Assembly (NCBI GenBank): GCA_965277445.1 | Contig: CBDICY010000013.1 | Span: 3,782,001 to 3,846,000, forward strand | Direction of reading: 5' to 3' | DNA from: JAFMDF01 sp965277445 | GTDB lineage: Bacteria; Bacteroidota; Bacteroidia; Chitinophagales; Saprospiraceae | Length of the DNA stretch: 64,000 nucleotides | In this document: positions 17,795-27,334 of the stretch, piece after piece | Layout: every line of letters starts with the position of its first letter | Numbering within the stretch: position 1 is the first letter of the stretch | Notes under the pieces: model-generated | What the model was told of the DNA's origin: nothing | Seen by the model: the letters and a program-made list of their open reading frames with translations, nothing else | The model's database searches: none | Translations under genes and position numbers: made by a program

Positions 17795-19240
17795 TTAATA
17801 CCCAGGATTCTGAGTTAATAATCCACCACTTAAATTAATTTCTCTTGCTGGAATTGGTAATAATAATTGTCTAGCATTATAACTAGAATATCCCATTTCA
17901 TTAGCATGAGCACTTAAGACATCATCCGCAACGCCAAATCTTAATAAATCGTAGAATCTTTGATTTTCAAAAGCTAATTCTACCCTTCTTTCCTTAAGTA
18001 AGGCAGTTTTGGTAACAGAGGTAGGTCGATCGTCAAATCCTGCTCTTTGTCTGACTGCTTGGAAAGCATCTATTGCCGCCGCATCGGAAGTTTCTCCTCG
18101 ACCTGCTAAAATGGCCTCTGCGTACATTAGTAAGACATCTGCATACCGTAAAACAATTACATCATTACCCGCATCCCTAGGACTTGGTCCATAAGTAGCT
18201 GGAATAGTCGTAATATCAGACCCTTCGGGTAAAAACTTGGTCACCTCAAGAAATCTACCCGCATTCCAATAAGAAACTTCTGTTCTATTTCCCCCACATG
18301 CTTGAAAATCTGCGACTAAATTATCATTGACGATATTGTGACCATCTTCTCTACCTTGACGAATCGTCGCCGTAAATTCGGAAGAAAAGCTTTGACTTTC
18401 TTGCGAATTTCCTGACTCATATTGAACAGCAAAAATGATTTCGTCATTCAATTCATTATAAAATACATCCCGAAAGTTAGCTTCTAAAGAAAATTCGCCA
18501 CTTGTAATAATGCTATTGCATAATTGCGCCGCTTCCGTATAGTTAGGACTTGGCTGCGTCATGTATACCTTTGCCAAAAGACCTTGTGCCGCCGCTTTTG
18601 ATGCTCTTGACTTGTGGCTATTGTCTAAGTTAGCTACTCCATCTTGTAGGTCTGAAACAATTTGTGCATAAATCTGTGCTACAGGTACTCTTGTAAAAAT
18701 TAAATCCGTTTGGTCAGGCGTTACGACATCCGTTACCAAAGGTACATCACCAAATAACCGAACTAATTTAAAATAGGCAAAAGCTCTTAAAAATTTAGCT
18801 TCAGCGGTATAGGCAGTTCGATTATCAGCATCTGCCACATCTATAAAGTTCAGGATATTATTTGCTCTAAAAATCACTTCATACATAGATTGATACATGT
18901 CTTCTGATTGTATATTATCAGGATTCACTCTGTATCTATGAAAGTCAGCTTTTGTTCCTTCTATTGTTGCCGTCCGTGTATTATCTGTCCGCATTTCGGA
19001 CAACATATATTCAAATTGTACGCCCCGATTAGCTCTAGTAATATTGGTTTGTGTATTTTCATTGACCCCTTGAATGGCATCATAGATTCCAATAATCCCA
19101 GACAATACATCATCATCAGAGGCAAAGAAGGCATCAACAACGATTGCCGAATCTGGCAACGGATTCAAAAACTCCTCGGTATCACAGGAATGGAATGCAA
19201 TTCCAAATACTGCGAGTATTATATATTTAATATTTTTCAT
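17795..19240 (-). CDS. SusD/RagB-family glycan-binding lipoprotein (SusD2)
   Basis: A 481-residue SusD-like lipoprotein, ATG start at 19240, with lipobox FHSC (C19). It shows the N-terminal TPR-like region (AKFLRAFAYFKLVRLFGDVP) and the C-terminal RagB/SusD segment (VLRYADVLLMYAEAILA ... ERRVELAFENQRFYDLLRFG). It works with SusC2, 121 bp upstream, in capture and import of oligosaccharide. It is clearly divergent from SusD1, so the two systems may prefer different alginate fragments (for example M-rich versus G-rich), though that is a guess. Confidence 0.93.
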   Translation of the reverse strand: MKNIKYIILAVFGIAFHSCDTEEFLNPLPDSAIVVDAFFASDDDVLSGIIGIYDAIQGVNENTQTNITRANRGVQFEYMLSEMRTDNTRTATIEGTKADFHRYRVNPDNIQSEDMYQSMYEVIFRANNILNFIDVADADNRTAYTAEAKFLRAFAYFKLVRLFGDVPLVTDVVTPDQTDLIFTRVPVAQIYAQIVSDLQDGVANLDNSHKSRASKAAAQGLLAKVYMTQPSPNYTEAAQLCNSIITSGEFSLEANFRDVFYNELNDEIIFAVQYESGNSQESQSFSSEFTATIRQGREDGHNIVNDNLVADFQACGGNRTEVSYWNAGRFLEVTKFLPEGSDITTIPATYGPSPRDAGNDVIVLRYADVLLMYAEAILAGRGETSDAAAIDAFQAVRQRAGFDDRPTSVTKTALLKERRVELAFENQRFYDLLRFGVADDVLSAHANEMGYSSYNARQLLLPIPAREINLSGGLLTQNPGY

Positions 19241-19287
19241 TATTTTTTTTTAAAAAATTAAAAATTGCTACCATAAATTTATTTTCC

Positions 19288-19357
19288 GTAGGGGCACTCC
19301 CTTGTGGTTGCCCTGTTTCGGTACAAATCATGGGCAACCACAAGGGATTGCCGCTAC
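19288..19357. repeat. Palindromic repeat, family C (copy 2)
   Basis: GTAGGGGCACTCCCTTGTGG and the inverse CCACAAGGGATTGCCGCTAC form a near-perfect hairpin of about 70 bp in the spacer between SusC2 and SusD2. The same sequence family is found at 17655-17735. A hairpin here could allow different levels of SusC and SusD expression. Confidence 0.75.
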
Positions 19358-19361
19358 AATT

Positions 19362-22300
19362 TTAAAAATTAACATTCAGACCAAAAGATACTGTACTAAA
19401 TAAAGGCGTACCAGCTCTTTGAGAACCATAAGCTCTAGGGCTATTATTCGTATCAATATATTCAGGATTGAAGCCATTGTACTCATCAGAAGTCTTATAA
19501 AGCAAATTCTGACCAGAAGCATAAATTCTTACAGAACTTAAACCTAAGCGAGTTAATTGACTAGGAGATAATGTATACCCAATATTTATGTTCCGTAAAG
19601 AAAAATAGCCTGCACTTTGAACCACTTCGTCTGTATGAATTCTTGGTTGAAGGAAAGAAGGATGAGAAATGATCCCCGCCTCAACGACTGCATTCACATC
19701 AGAAGTACTTCCCTGCCAATGCGTACCGAAATATTGATCACCAATATTTTTTATTTCCGCACCTTGACTTCCTTGTATCATCACAGAAAAATCAAAATTC
19801 CCAATGACAAATTCATTCGTTAAACTCCATACTAAGTCTGCATAGGGGTCTCCAAGAATTGTTTTATCGTCGTTCGTAATTAAACCATCACCATTTAAAT
19901 CCTTAACAATAACATCTTCTGATACCCCATTAATTGGTATATAAGGAGAATCGTAATACTCCGTACCTAATTCCTCATCTTTAACAAAACCATAAAAAGA
20001 AGAAATAGGGTGACCAACAGAGTTAATCCATTGAGAGTTTCTACCAAAACCATCCTCTAATAATGCACCATCTGATTCACCAAAACTTAGTAATTCATTT
20101 TTGTTCGTAGAAGCTATTAAAACAGAATTCCACTTGAAGTTGCTATTCGTTACGTTTCTAGTTCTCAATTCAAGCTCCATTCCTCTATTCTCTACTTCCC
20201 CTAAATTCACAATACCACTACTAAATCCAGTAACGTAAGAAACAGGGTTCTGTAATAGTAATTGATCACTAGTTCTCACATAATAATCCAAAGATCCTGT
20301 AACTCTGTTATCCAAAAACCCGAAGTCTATTCCAGGATTAAATTCCTTAGAAGCTTCCCATTGTAATTGGGTATTCGCTATATTAAGCGGAGAAACACCT
20401 GGCGTAATACCACCATTCGTCACGCCGTTGGAATTATTTAATAAGGCTAAATAAGGATAGGTGTTTACGATAGTACTACCTACGTTAAAATTCTCATTAC
20501 CAGTCAATCCGTAACTCACTCTAAATTTCAATCTACTTATTCCAAGCCCACTTATAGCATCTTCATTATGCGCATTCCAACCTAAAGAAACAGCAGGAAA
20601 ATTACCCCATTTTTGGTCTCTACCAAAAACAGAACTACCATCACGTCTAATAGAAGCATTCACTAAATATTTATTGCCGAAAGCATAATTAATTCTAGCA
20701 AAGTAACCGATTTTATTTTGTTCGGCATTAACTTCTTCCCCTAAGGTAACTAAAGTTGCACCTTGTAAATTCTTCAATAAATCATTAGAATATCCAGTAC
20801 CATTAATGATACTATTTTGAGCTGTCCTTTTTTGGAAAGTTGCCCCTACTAATGTATTGATTTCATGCGCGCCAAAATCTTTATTATAAGATAAAGTATT
20901 ATCTGAAATAATTCTATTTCGAGCTCTATTTTGTAATTGATAAGAAGCTCTACTTGCACTTGCATGATGCTTCGTACCATTCCATCTTGTTCTTTTACGA
21001 TTTTCAATAGTAATACCAAGAGAGGTCTTAGCCGTCAATCCATCTGCCAGTTTGTAGCTTAAATAAGTTGAACCCAATAAAGCCGTTTTATTTTCATAAT
21101 GCTCTCTTTCAACATATTGAGCGTATGGGTTCATATCTCCCGAAGTACGAGGTCTACTTGAACCGAAATCATCATTAGGGTCAATATCTTTATTGATTAA
21201 ATGATTCTCCAGAAAGTAATCTCCTACACCAACATCTGGATAAGAACCTCTATTAATGTATTGTAAGGTCTCCTCCGTATGGTAAATTGGCAACCAAGGA
21301 GATTGTCTGATTGGATTATGTATAGAGGTTGGTAAAGCTCTTCGTCTAGAAAAAGACGGCGTAGCACTCATTCCAAATTTCAATCGATCTGTTATTTTAG
21401 TATCCATCTTTAATTTTACCGAATAGAATTTGTAGTCGTCTGTAATAACTACGCCTTCATCGTGTAAATACCTTAAAGAAGTACTGAATTTTGTTTTCTC
21501 AGTTCCTCCTCTTGCCGAGAAAGAATGACTTTGGATATTTCCACCATCGAAGAATACATCTTGCCAATCTCTGTCAATACCAGTTAAGGCCACCAATTCT
21601 TGCGCATATAGCGTATTATTGGTAAGTGTACCACTTTCAGCTAATTCTTTTTCCGCCCAACCCGCAACGCTCTTCTTATAATTATCACTTCCAAATGCCT
21701 CTTTCCGACCAATGAAAGTTTCATAGCTAAACTTAGTTTTACCAGCTTCCCCATCCTTCGTTGTAATCAGAATCACACCGTTAGATCCTTCACTACCATA
21801 AATGGCAGCAGAAGCTGCATCTTTTAAAACTTCAAAAGAAGCAATATCATTCATATTCATATTGCCTAGAAAATCTGAATCTACGACCAACCCATCTACT
21901 ACGACTGCAGGCCCAGAAGCTGCATTGACAGAACCAAATCCTCTAACAGTAATCGTAGGAGCAGCACCAGCTTCTGCGGATGTTGCTTGAATATTAACCC
22001 CAGAGACTTGACCAATTAAAGCATCATCAATTCTAGCAACTGCCATTTGGTCTAATTTTTCGTTAGTCACTTTAGATACAGAACCTGTTAAGTGTGATTT
22101 CTTCTGCGTACCATAACCGATTACAACCACTTCATCTAATTGGGAAATATCTTCATCCAAGACTAAATCAACAACAGTTTGGTTAGCAATTGATACTTCC
22201 GAATCTTTATAACCAGTATAACTAAAAACTAAAATTTCTCCCTCATTTGCTTCAATGGAGTAATTACCGTCAAAGTCCGTTATCGTTCCTCTGGAAGTTC

Positions 22301-22511
22301 CTTTAACCAATACATTAACGCCAATCAACGGTTCTCCAGAACCTGCATCTGTTATATTACCTGTAATCGTCTGCGCAATTTTTTCTTCTGAAAAATTGTT
22401 GTTATTTAAATTTGTGTCCCCTCGAGAGAAAACGGGAAGAAAAAGGACTAAAAAGGAAAGCAAACTGATAAGTTTGACGCCTTCCCAATTTTTTGTAAAA
22501 TTGTCCACCAT
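19362..22511 (-). CDS. SusC/RagA-family TonB-dependent transporter (SusC2)
   Basis: A 1049-residue TonB-dependent receptor, ATG start at 22511. It has a signal region nearly identical to that of SusC1, a carboxypeptidase-regulatory-like domain (about residues 47-120), TonB-box-like DEVVVIGYGT (about 125-134), a plug and a barrel ending in LNVNF. It imports oligosaccharides with SusD2 and the PKD/CBM protein encoded downstream. The leader peptide and the upstream 270 bp match the SusC1 copy, but the barrels are strongly divergent, as expected when duplicated receptors change substrate. Confidence 0.95.
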   Translation of the reverse strand: MVDNFTKNWEGVKLISLLSFLVLFLPVFSRGDTNLNNNNFSEEKIAQTITGNITDAGSGEPLIGVNVLVKGTSRGTITDFDGNYSIEANEGEILVFSYTGYKDSEVSIANQTVVDLVLDEDISQLDEVVVIGYGTQKKSHLTGSVSKVTNEKLDQMAVARIDDALIGQVSGVNIQATSAEAGAAPTITVRGFGSVNAASGPAVVVDGLVVDSDFLGNMNMNDIASFEVLKDAASAAIYGSEGSNGVILITTKDGEAGKTKFSYETFIGRKEAFGSDNYKKSVAGWAEKELAESGTLTNNTLYAQELVALTGIDRDWQDVFFDGGNIQSHSFSARGGTEKTKFSTSLRYLHDEGVVITDDYKFYSVKLKMDTKITDRLKFGMSATPSFSRRRALPTSIHNPIRQSPWLPIYHTEETLQYINRGSYPDVGVGDYFLENHLINKDIDPNDDFGSSRPRTSGDMNPYAQYVEREHYENKTALLGSTYLSYKLADGLTAKTSLGITIENRKRTRWNGTKHHASASRASYQLQNRARNRIISDNTLSYNKDFGAHEINTLVGATFQKRTAQNSIINGTGYSNDLLKNLQGATLVTLGEEVNAEQNKIGYFARINYAFGNKYLVNASIRRDGSSVFGRDQKWGNFPAVSLGWNAHNEDAISGLGISRLKFRVSYGLTGNENFNVGSTIVNTYPYLALLNNSNGVTNGGITPGVSPLNIANTQLQWEASKEFNPGIDFGFLDNRVTGSLDYYVRTSDQLLLQNPVSYVTGFSSGIVNLGEVENRGMELELRTRNVTNSNFKWNSVLIASTNKNELLSFGESDGALLEDGFGRNSQWINSVGHPISSFYGFVKDEELGTEYYDSPYIPINGVSEDVIVKDLNGDGLITNDDKTILGDPYADLVWSLTNEFVIGNFDFSVMIQGSQGAEIKNIGDQYFGTHWQGSTSDVNAVVEAGIISHPSFLQPRIHTDEVVQSAGYFSLRNINIGYTLSPSQLTRLGLSSVRIYASGQNLLYKTSDEYNGFNPEYIDTNNSPRAYGSQRAGTPLFSTVSFGLNVNF

Positions 22512-22785
22512 AATTCAATGATTTAAAGTTGTTTTATTAATAGCTCCAATTCTAGTGAGCTGCATTAAGCGGATACCCATGGTCTTCAGCATAAGAGGCC
22601 TAGCTAAAGTTTTAACACAAAACTTTAAAGAGGTCATTTTCATTCAATGACCAATTCTCTTAGCTAATCTGTTTGTTATTACCGAATCCAAGCGTTATTT
22701 GAAAGATTAATCATTAACATGTTTAATCTTTTCTTATGCTATGTATGTGAGAGAAGATAATAAAAGGTAATGTTTTCTGTTTGCC
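22512..22785 (-). promoter_or_regulatory. Conserved susC2 leader with stem-loops
   Basis: This spacer between GntR2 and SusC2 aligns with 12011-12294. GGTCATT (22632-22638) pairs with AATGACC (22646-22652); AGCTC/GAGCT brackets a loop near the SusC start; and AAAGATTAA (22702-22710) pairs with TTAATCTTT downstream. The last stem differs in bases from the first copy but stays paired. It may attenuate susC or end the gntR transcript. Confidence 0.5.
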
Positions 22786-23511
22786 CTACTTATTATTTTT
22801 ATCTCTACTTTCTTTCAATGTTTTACTATAATCTGTTACATCTTGTAGGTGTTCTTCCATTGCCTTTGCAGCCAATTCAGGTTTCTGATTAACGATATAT
22901 TCTAAAATAACTTTATGTTCTTCTAGCGAACGGTAAAATCTACCATCTTTACAAACATCTAATTTGGTAAAATTCTTAACAATATCAGGGGTGATAATCA
23001 GCATCAAAGACTTTAAAACAGTATTTCTTCCTGCTTCTGCAATCGTTAAATGAAATAACAAATCTTCCTCTACTGCTGGTAGGCCATTTTTTACTTTTGC
23101 CTCATAAGCATCTAAGGCACTTTTCATATTAATAATATCCTCCGTCGTTCGACGTTGAGCTGCCATTCTTGCTGCTTGGGTCTCTAATAAAACTCTGGTT
23201 TCTACTAAATCCTCAAATTCGCTTTCTTCTAGCTTTAAAACATCCGTAATTAAACCTTCTAATGCGGTGATGCCAATACCTTCTACAATCGTTCCACTTT
23301 GAGGTAAGGTTTTTAAGATACCATAAAATTCTAATTTAGCTATGGCATCTCTCACATGTGTTCGTCCAACACCTAGTTTTTCTGCTAGTTTTCGTTCAGA
23401 AGGTAGTCGATCGCCGGGTTTTAATTGCCCCGAAGAAATTAAACCTCTTATCTGTCCTATGATTTTATCTACAGGGGTTTCTACTGCTATCTCCTGAAAG
23501 TTTTTTAACAT
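22786..23511 (-). CDS. GntR/FadR-family transcriptional regulator (GntR2)
   Basis: A 241-residue paralogue of GntR1 with the same winged HTH (about residues 36-66) and FCD domain (about 90-225). Differences from GntR1 are few and scattered (for example N32K, V to E in the EFxDLVET segment, I to M in AARxAAQ, F to Y before IVNQ) and the last six to nine residues differ. The DNA-binding helix is unchanged, so both regulators should bind the same operators. Start is ATG at 23511; the promoter and operators are at 23564-23618. It lies upstream of SusC2 in the same orientation. Confidence 0.92.
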   Translation of the reverse strand: MLKNFQEIAVETPVDKIIGQIRGLISSGQLKPGDRLPSERKLAEKLGVGRTHVRDAIAKLEFYGILKTLPQSGTIVEGIGITALEGLITDVLKLEESEFEDLVETRVLLETQAARMAAQRRTTEDIINMKSALDAYEAKVKNGLPAVEEDLLFHLTIAEAGRNTVLKSLMLIITPDIVKNFTKLDVCKDGRFYRSLEEHKVILEYIVNQKPELAAKAMEEHLQDVTDYSKTLKESRDKNNK

Positions 23512-23563
23512 ATTATATTAATTTTAGCTATCTATTTTTTCAAAAAATTAGCCAGACATAAAA

Positions 23564-23618
23564 TTGAACGACCAATTAATCACAAATCAAAGGTAAAATA
23601 AAAAATTGGTTGACCAAA
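23564..23618 (-). promoter_or_regulatory. gntR2 promoter with FadR/GntR-type operators
   Basis: On the minus strand TTTG (23618-23615), a 19-nt spacer and TACCTTTG (23595-23588) form a consensus Bacteroidota promoter. TTGGTTGACCAA (23606-23617) lies over the -33 box and TTGAACGACCAA (23564-23575) lies just downstream of the -7 box, the same layout as at gntR1 but with one operator fewer. Confidence 0.75.
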
Positions 23619-23678
23619 TGTTTTATAGATTTTTTTTAAAAATATAAAAATAAGGTGTATTAAATCTATATCACTTAA

Positions 23679-23912
23679 TACCGTGTAAAATACGTTCTTT
23701 GAAATAAGCAAACACTTCTTTTTGAAGTTGATTAATAGATGGAATTCTACGATTCAAACATTGTCTAGAAAAAGCTGAGAATTCAATTTCAATCATGTTT
23801 AACCAAGATAAAATTCCTTATCTTTCAATGTCAACTCTAAGTGTTGCTTCTTCATATGTATTCTCGTTTGAATACAAGTATACAAACATTAAAAAACTTA
23901 TTTTACACGGTA
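23679..23912 (-). mobile_element. Internally deleted IS630-type element
   Basis: The 234-bp element begins and ends with the perfect 14-bp inverted repeat TACCGTGTAAAATA, including the TA dinucleotide expected for IS630/Tc1 elements. Between them the minus strand shows an N-terminal-like piece (MKKQHLELTLKDKEFYL, then stop) and the C-terminal end of an IS630 DDE transposase (NMIEIEFSAFSRQCLNRRIP ... QKEVFAYFKER). The catalytic core is missing, so it cannot move by itself. It is different from the IS630 at 33931-34999. Confidence 0.65.
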
Positions 23913-24192
23913 CTTAATACTGTGTTTCAAAAGTTTTTACTATTTCGCCTCGCCGCCTTCGGCGGCTCACCCTTAATATCTTTTTATGCGAGAGGCTGTA
24001 TCAAAAGACCCGTTTTGAAAAAATTCACCATTAAAAGTTCTGATTTTTCAAATTGCACAGAACTTTTCCCTCTTTGGAGGGGGTTAGGGGGAGGGTTTTG
24101 AAATTTTATTCGGCTAAAAAATATTTGCCGAATGTATTGATACCCCCCCCGAGCAAAACCTAAATAAACTTTTGAAACACTGTACTTAACTT
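23911..24192. repeat. MITE-like element, family B (copy 3), within an outer inverted repeat
   Basis: The core 23991-24150 starts TGTATCAAAAGACCCGTTTT and ends near TATTGATAC; it matches the 51061-51335 element but lacks about 120 bp of the interior. Around it an outer pair, GTGTTTCAAAAGTTT (23921) and AAACTTTTGAAACAC (24167), forms a second inverted repeat. A GC-rich hairpin GCCGCCTTCGGCGGC lies at about 23950-23965. The whole 23.5-24.44 kb gap holds no intact gene. Confidence 0.6.
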
Positions 24193-24336
24193 AAACAATT
24201 TTTAATTTCTTTATATTTATGTTTGGCTGAAACTGAATAAAGAAAAATTGCTTTTTTGAATTTTTATTATGTTTTACTATTTTTTATCACTTTAAACAAC
24301 ATATATTATGGTTGATTAAATTTAAGAAATTTCACT

Positions 24337-24370
24337 CTTGAAATTTTATAGTCCCTTTTTTGTATGTTTG
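24337..24370 (+). promoter_or_regulatory. Probable promoter of the PSD1 gene
   Basis: CTTG at 24337-24340, a 22-nt spacer and a perfect -7 box TATGTTTG (24363-24370) lie about 75 bp upstream of the ATG at 24445. The spacer is at the long end of the usual range. Confidence 0.45.
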
Positions 24371-24444
24371 TAGCAATAGGGGCTACTAGTACACATATAT
24401 ATGTACTATACCCTACCTTTTTTAAAATAGCAAAAGATGAGTAA

Positions 24445-27207
24445 ATGACTAGATGTTTCCTTTGGGTATTTATTCTTTTTTTCTGGACTTGCCAACTACA
24501 GACGAAAGCCCCTGTCAGTTATAACAAAGACATACGCCCTATTTTTAATCAAAAATGTTTGTCTTGTCACGGTGGAGTAAAACAATCAGGCGGGTTTAGT
24601 TTATTATTTGAAGCAGAAGCTTTTGCCACTACAGATGGAGGAAAACCAGCAATTATTAGAGGAAAAGCAGCTCAAAGTGAACTCGTTAAAAGATTACGCC
24701 ATCCAGATCCAGAACTGCGAATGCCTTTGGATAAAGTAGCATTAACGGAAAACGAGATACAATTAATTGAATCTTGGATTAATCAAGGAGCAAAATGGGA
24801 ACAACATTGGGCCTATATTCCACCTGACACTACTATACAGCCACCAATAATGGTAGAGCATAACTGGACAAATAACGGTATAGATCACTTTATTTGGCAG
24901 CGTTTAGTACAGGATAGTCTTCGACCCAATGAAGAAATGGACAAAGCCAGTCTATTACGCCGATTGTCTTTAGATTTGATTGGTTTACCTCCAAGTTTGG
25001 CAGAAAACAAAGCGTTTCTAACCAATCAAGCGGAGAATGCTTATGAATTAGAAGTTGACCGATTATTAGCTTCTCCTCATTTTGGCGAGAAATGGGCAAG
25101 CATGTGGATGGATTTAGCACGTTATGCAGATTCCAAAGGTTATGAAAAAGATTTATATCGAAGTATCTGGAAGTATAGAGATTGGTTGATTCGTGCGTTT
25201 AATGAGGATATGTCTTTTCAACAATTTACGATAGAACAATTGGCTGGTGACCTCTTACCAAACCCTACAGAAGGTCAGTTAATTGCAACGGCATTTCATC
25301 GAAATACAATGGCAAATGATGAAGGTGGAACGGATGATGAAGAGTTTAGAAACTATGCCAATATAGAGCGAGTCGGTACGACCTTTGAGGTTTGGCAAGC
25401 AACAACCATGGCCTGTGTACAATGTCATAGCCATCCTTACGACCCTTTTAAACAAGAGTCATTTTACAATTTTATGTCCTTTTTTAATAACACGATGGAT
25501 AGCGATATTTATCATGAAGCACCTAATATTTTCACTTATGAAGGGGATAAAAAACAAGAAGTACAGGAAATTATTACTTGGATTCAGCAACGATTAAAAC
25601 CAGCAGATAAACTTCCCTTAAAAGCTCATTTACACCAACAAAAAACAGAATTGGTCAATCACCTTGGCTATAGAAAAGTAGAAATTGAAACCTTTGATGC
25701 TATTGGTGGCTTTATTGAATTAACTGCTCCCGAACAAAAAACGATTTTTCAAGTACAAGATTCCTCGTGGCTGCTATTTGAGCAAATTGATTTAACCAAT
25801 ATTGAAGCGATTTCTTATCGGTATGCAACTCCCTATGGCGGATTTATTGAAGTGCATCTCGATTCGCTAAATGGATCAATGATTAGTAATATTTCGCTTC
25901 CTTTAACCGCTAGTTCCAAAGCGAGTTATCAGGAACGGTGGAAAAAATGGCGAACTTTAAAAGTGCCCATCGAGGCGACTATTGGCAAGCACGATATTTA
26001 TCTGGTTTTTAGAAAAAATAAGGTTGCAGATGCAGATTTACTCCGTTTAGATTGGTTATCTTTTCATGAAAAATCCCCAAAATTTGCCGCATATAACTTA
26101 GCTTTTCAAAATAAATTGGCACAACTGGATGGAATTCCAGCTACTCCTACGCCCATTTTACAAGAATTACCAGTCCACAAAAGGCGTAAAAATTACCTTT
26201 TTGAACGAGGAAATTGGTTGGTAAAAGGCAAAGAAGTAAAAGAGGCAGTACCCAAAATATTAGGACAACTGCCCAAAGATTTGCCTCCGAATCGCCTAGC
26301 AATGGCGCAATGGTTGACCAGTCCAGAAAATCCCTTAACCGCTAGAGTAATCGTCAATCGCTTATGGGAGCAATTATTTGGTTACGGTATCATTGAAAGT
26401 TTAGAAGATTTTGGTACGCAATCTCTACCTCCTACTCATCCTGAATTGTTGGATTGGTTAGCGGTTCAGTTTACACAAAAACACAAAGGAAGTATCAAAC
26501 AAGCACTTAAACAAATAGTCTTATCCGCTGCTTATCGGCAAAGTAATTATGTCTCTAGCAAAAAACTAGCAAAAGACCCACAAAATCGCCTACTATCCAG
26601 AGGGCCTAGAATTCGGTTAAGTGCAGAACAATTAAGAGATCAAATCTTATCTGTTAGTGGGGTATTAAATCCAGTTATGTATGGTCCAAGTGTGCAACCT
26701 CCGCGTCCATTAGGAACGGATCAATTTAGGTTTGGAGATGTTTTTAAGCTAAGCAATGCCAAAAATCAAAATAGACGTAGTTTATACACTTACGTCAAAA
26801 GAACCAATCCTTTTCCAAATCAAATCACTTTTGATGGAACAGATAGAACTACTTGTTCAAGTCGGCGGATTAGAACGAATACTCCCCTACAAGCATTGGC
26901 ACTCTTAAATGATCCCGTTTATATGGAGGCTGCTCGAACTATTGGTCATTATATGGATACGTTGACCGTTAATAATGAAGTAGATCGTTTAAAAGCAGGT
27001 TACCAAAAAGTACTATTGCGCACACCTGATGCTGTTAAATTGCAATATTTATTTACCTTGTATCAGGAAGCAAAAGCACAGTATCAAAAAAAATCCAATT
27101 TAGCGATGGAATTGGTAGCAAAAAAATCCCCCCAACAAGCGCAATTGGCTGCCTTGACAATGGTCGCACATGCGCTTTTAAATTTGGATGAGTTTGTGAA
27201 TAATTAG
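24445..27207 (+). CDS. PSD1-type protein: cytochrome c-like domain, DUF1549, CBM6-like module, DUF1553
   Basis: A 920-residue exported protein with a lipobox-like WTC (C16). PSCyt1 follows at about residues 24-120 with haem motif C38-LS-C41-H42; DUF1549/PSCyt2 spans about 145-360 with a second CVQCHSHPYDPF motif; DUF1553 spans about 620-885 (LTARVIVNRLWEQLFGYGI, TNTPLQALALLNDP). Between them, about residues 420-540, lies a CBM6-like beta-sandwich (IDLTNIEAISYRYA ... GKHDIYLVFRK ... LDWLSF). These proteins are usually encoded beside DUF1501 proteins and sulfatases; their reaction is not established, but the haem sites suggest redox work on a bound carbohydrate or similar ligand in the periplasm. 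The DUF1501 partner follows 127 bp downstream. Confidence 0.88.
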   Translation: MTRCFLWVFILFFWTCQLQTKAPVSYNKDIRPIFNQKCLSCHGGVKQSGGFSLLFEAEAFATTDGGKPAIIRGKAAQSELVKRLRHPDPELRMPLDKVALTENEIQLIESWINQGAKWEQHWAYIPPDTTIQPPIMVEHNWTNNGIDHFIWQRLVQDSLRPNEEMDKASLLRRLSLDLIGLPPSLAENKAFLTNQAENAYELEVDRLLASPHFGEKWASMWMDLARYADSKGYEKDLYRSIWKYRDWLIRAFNEDMSFQQFTIEQLAGDLLPNPTEGQLIATAFHRNTMANDEGGTDDEEFRNYANIERVGTTFEVWQATTMACVQCHSHPYDPFKQESFYNFMSFFNNTMDSDIYHEAPNIFTYEGDKKQEVQEIITWIQQRLKPADKLPLKAHLHQQKTELVNHLGYRKVEIETFDAIGGFIELTAPEQKTIFQVQDSSWLLFEQIDLTNIEAISYRYATPYGGFIEVHLDSLNGSMISNISLPLTASSKASYQERWKKWRTLKVPIEATIGKHDIYLVFRKNKVADADLLRLDWLSFHEKSPKFAAYNLAFQNKLAQLDGIPATPTPILQELPVHKRRKNYLFERGNWLVKGKEVKEAVPKILGQLPKDLPPNRLAMAQWLTSPENPLTARVIVNRLWEQLFGYGIIESLEDFGTQSLPPTHPELLDWLAVQFTQKHKGSIKQALKQIVLSAAYRQSNYVSSKKLAKDPQNRLLSRGPRIRLSAEQLRDQILSVSGVLNPVMYGPSVQPPRPLGTDQFRFGDVFKLSNAKNQNRRSLYTYVKRTNPFPNQITFDGTDRTTCSSRRIRTNTPLQALALLNDPVYMEAARTIGHYMDTLTVNNEVDRLKAGYQKVLLRTPDAVKLQYLFTLYQEAKAQYQKKSNLAMELVAKKSPQQAQLAALTMVAHALLNLDEFVNN

Positions 27208-27334
27208 AGAAATTGTTAATTACAATATGGCTATATTGTTGTTTGTTAAGGCGTTACGGTAACAATAAAACAATGTTAGCAATATAGCAATTTGTCCATT
27301 GTCCATCAGTTATAACAATAAACCATTAATCAAC

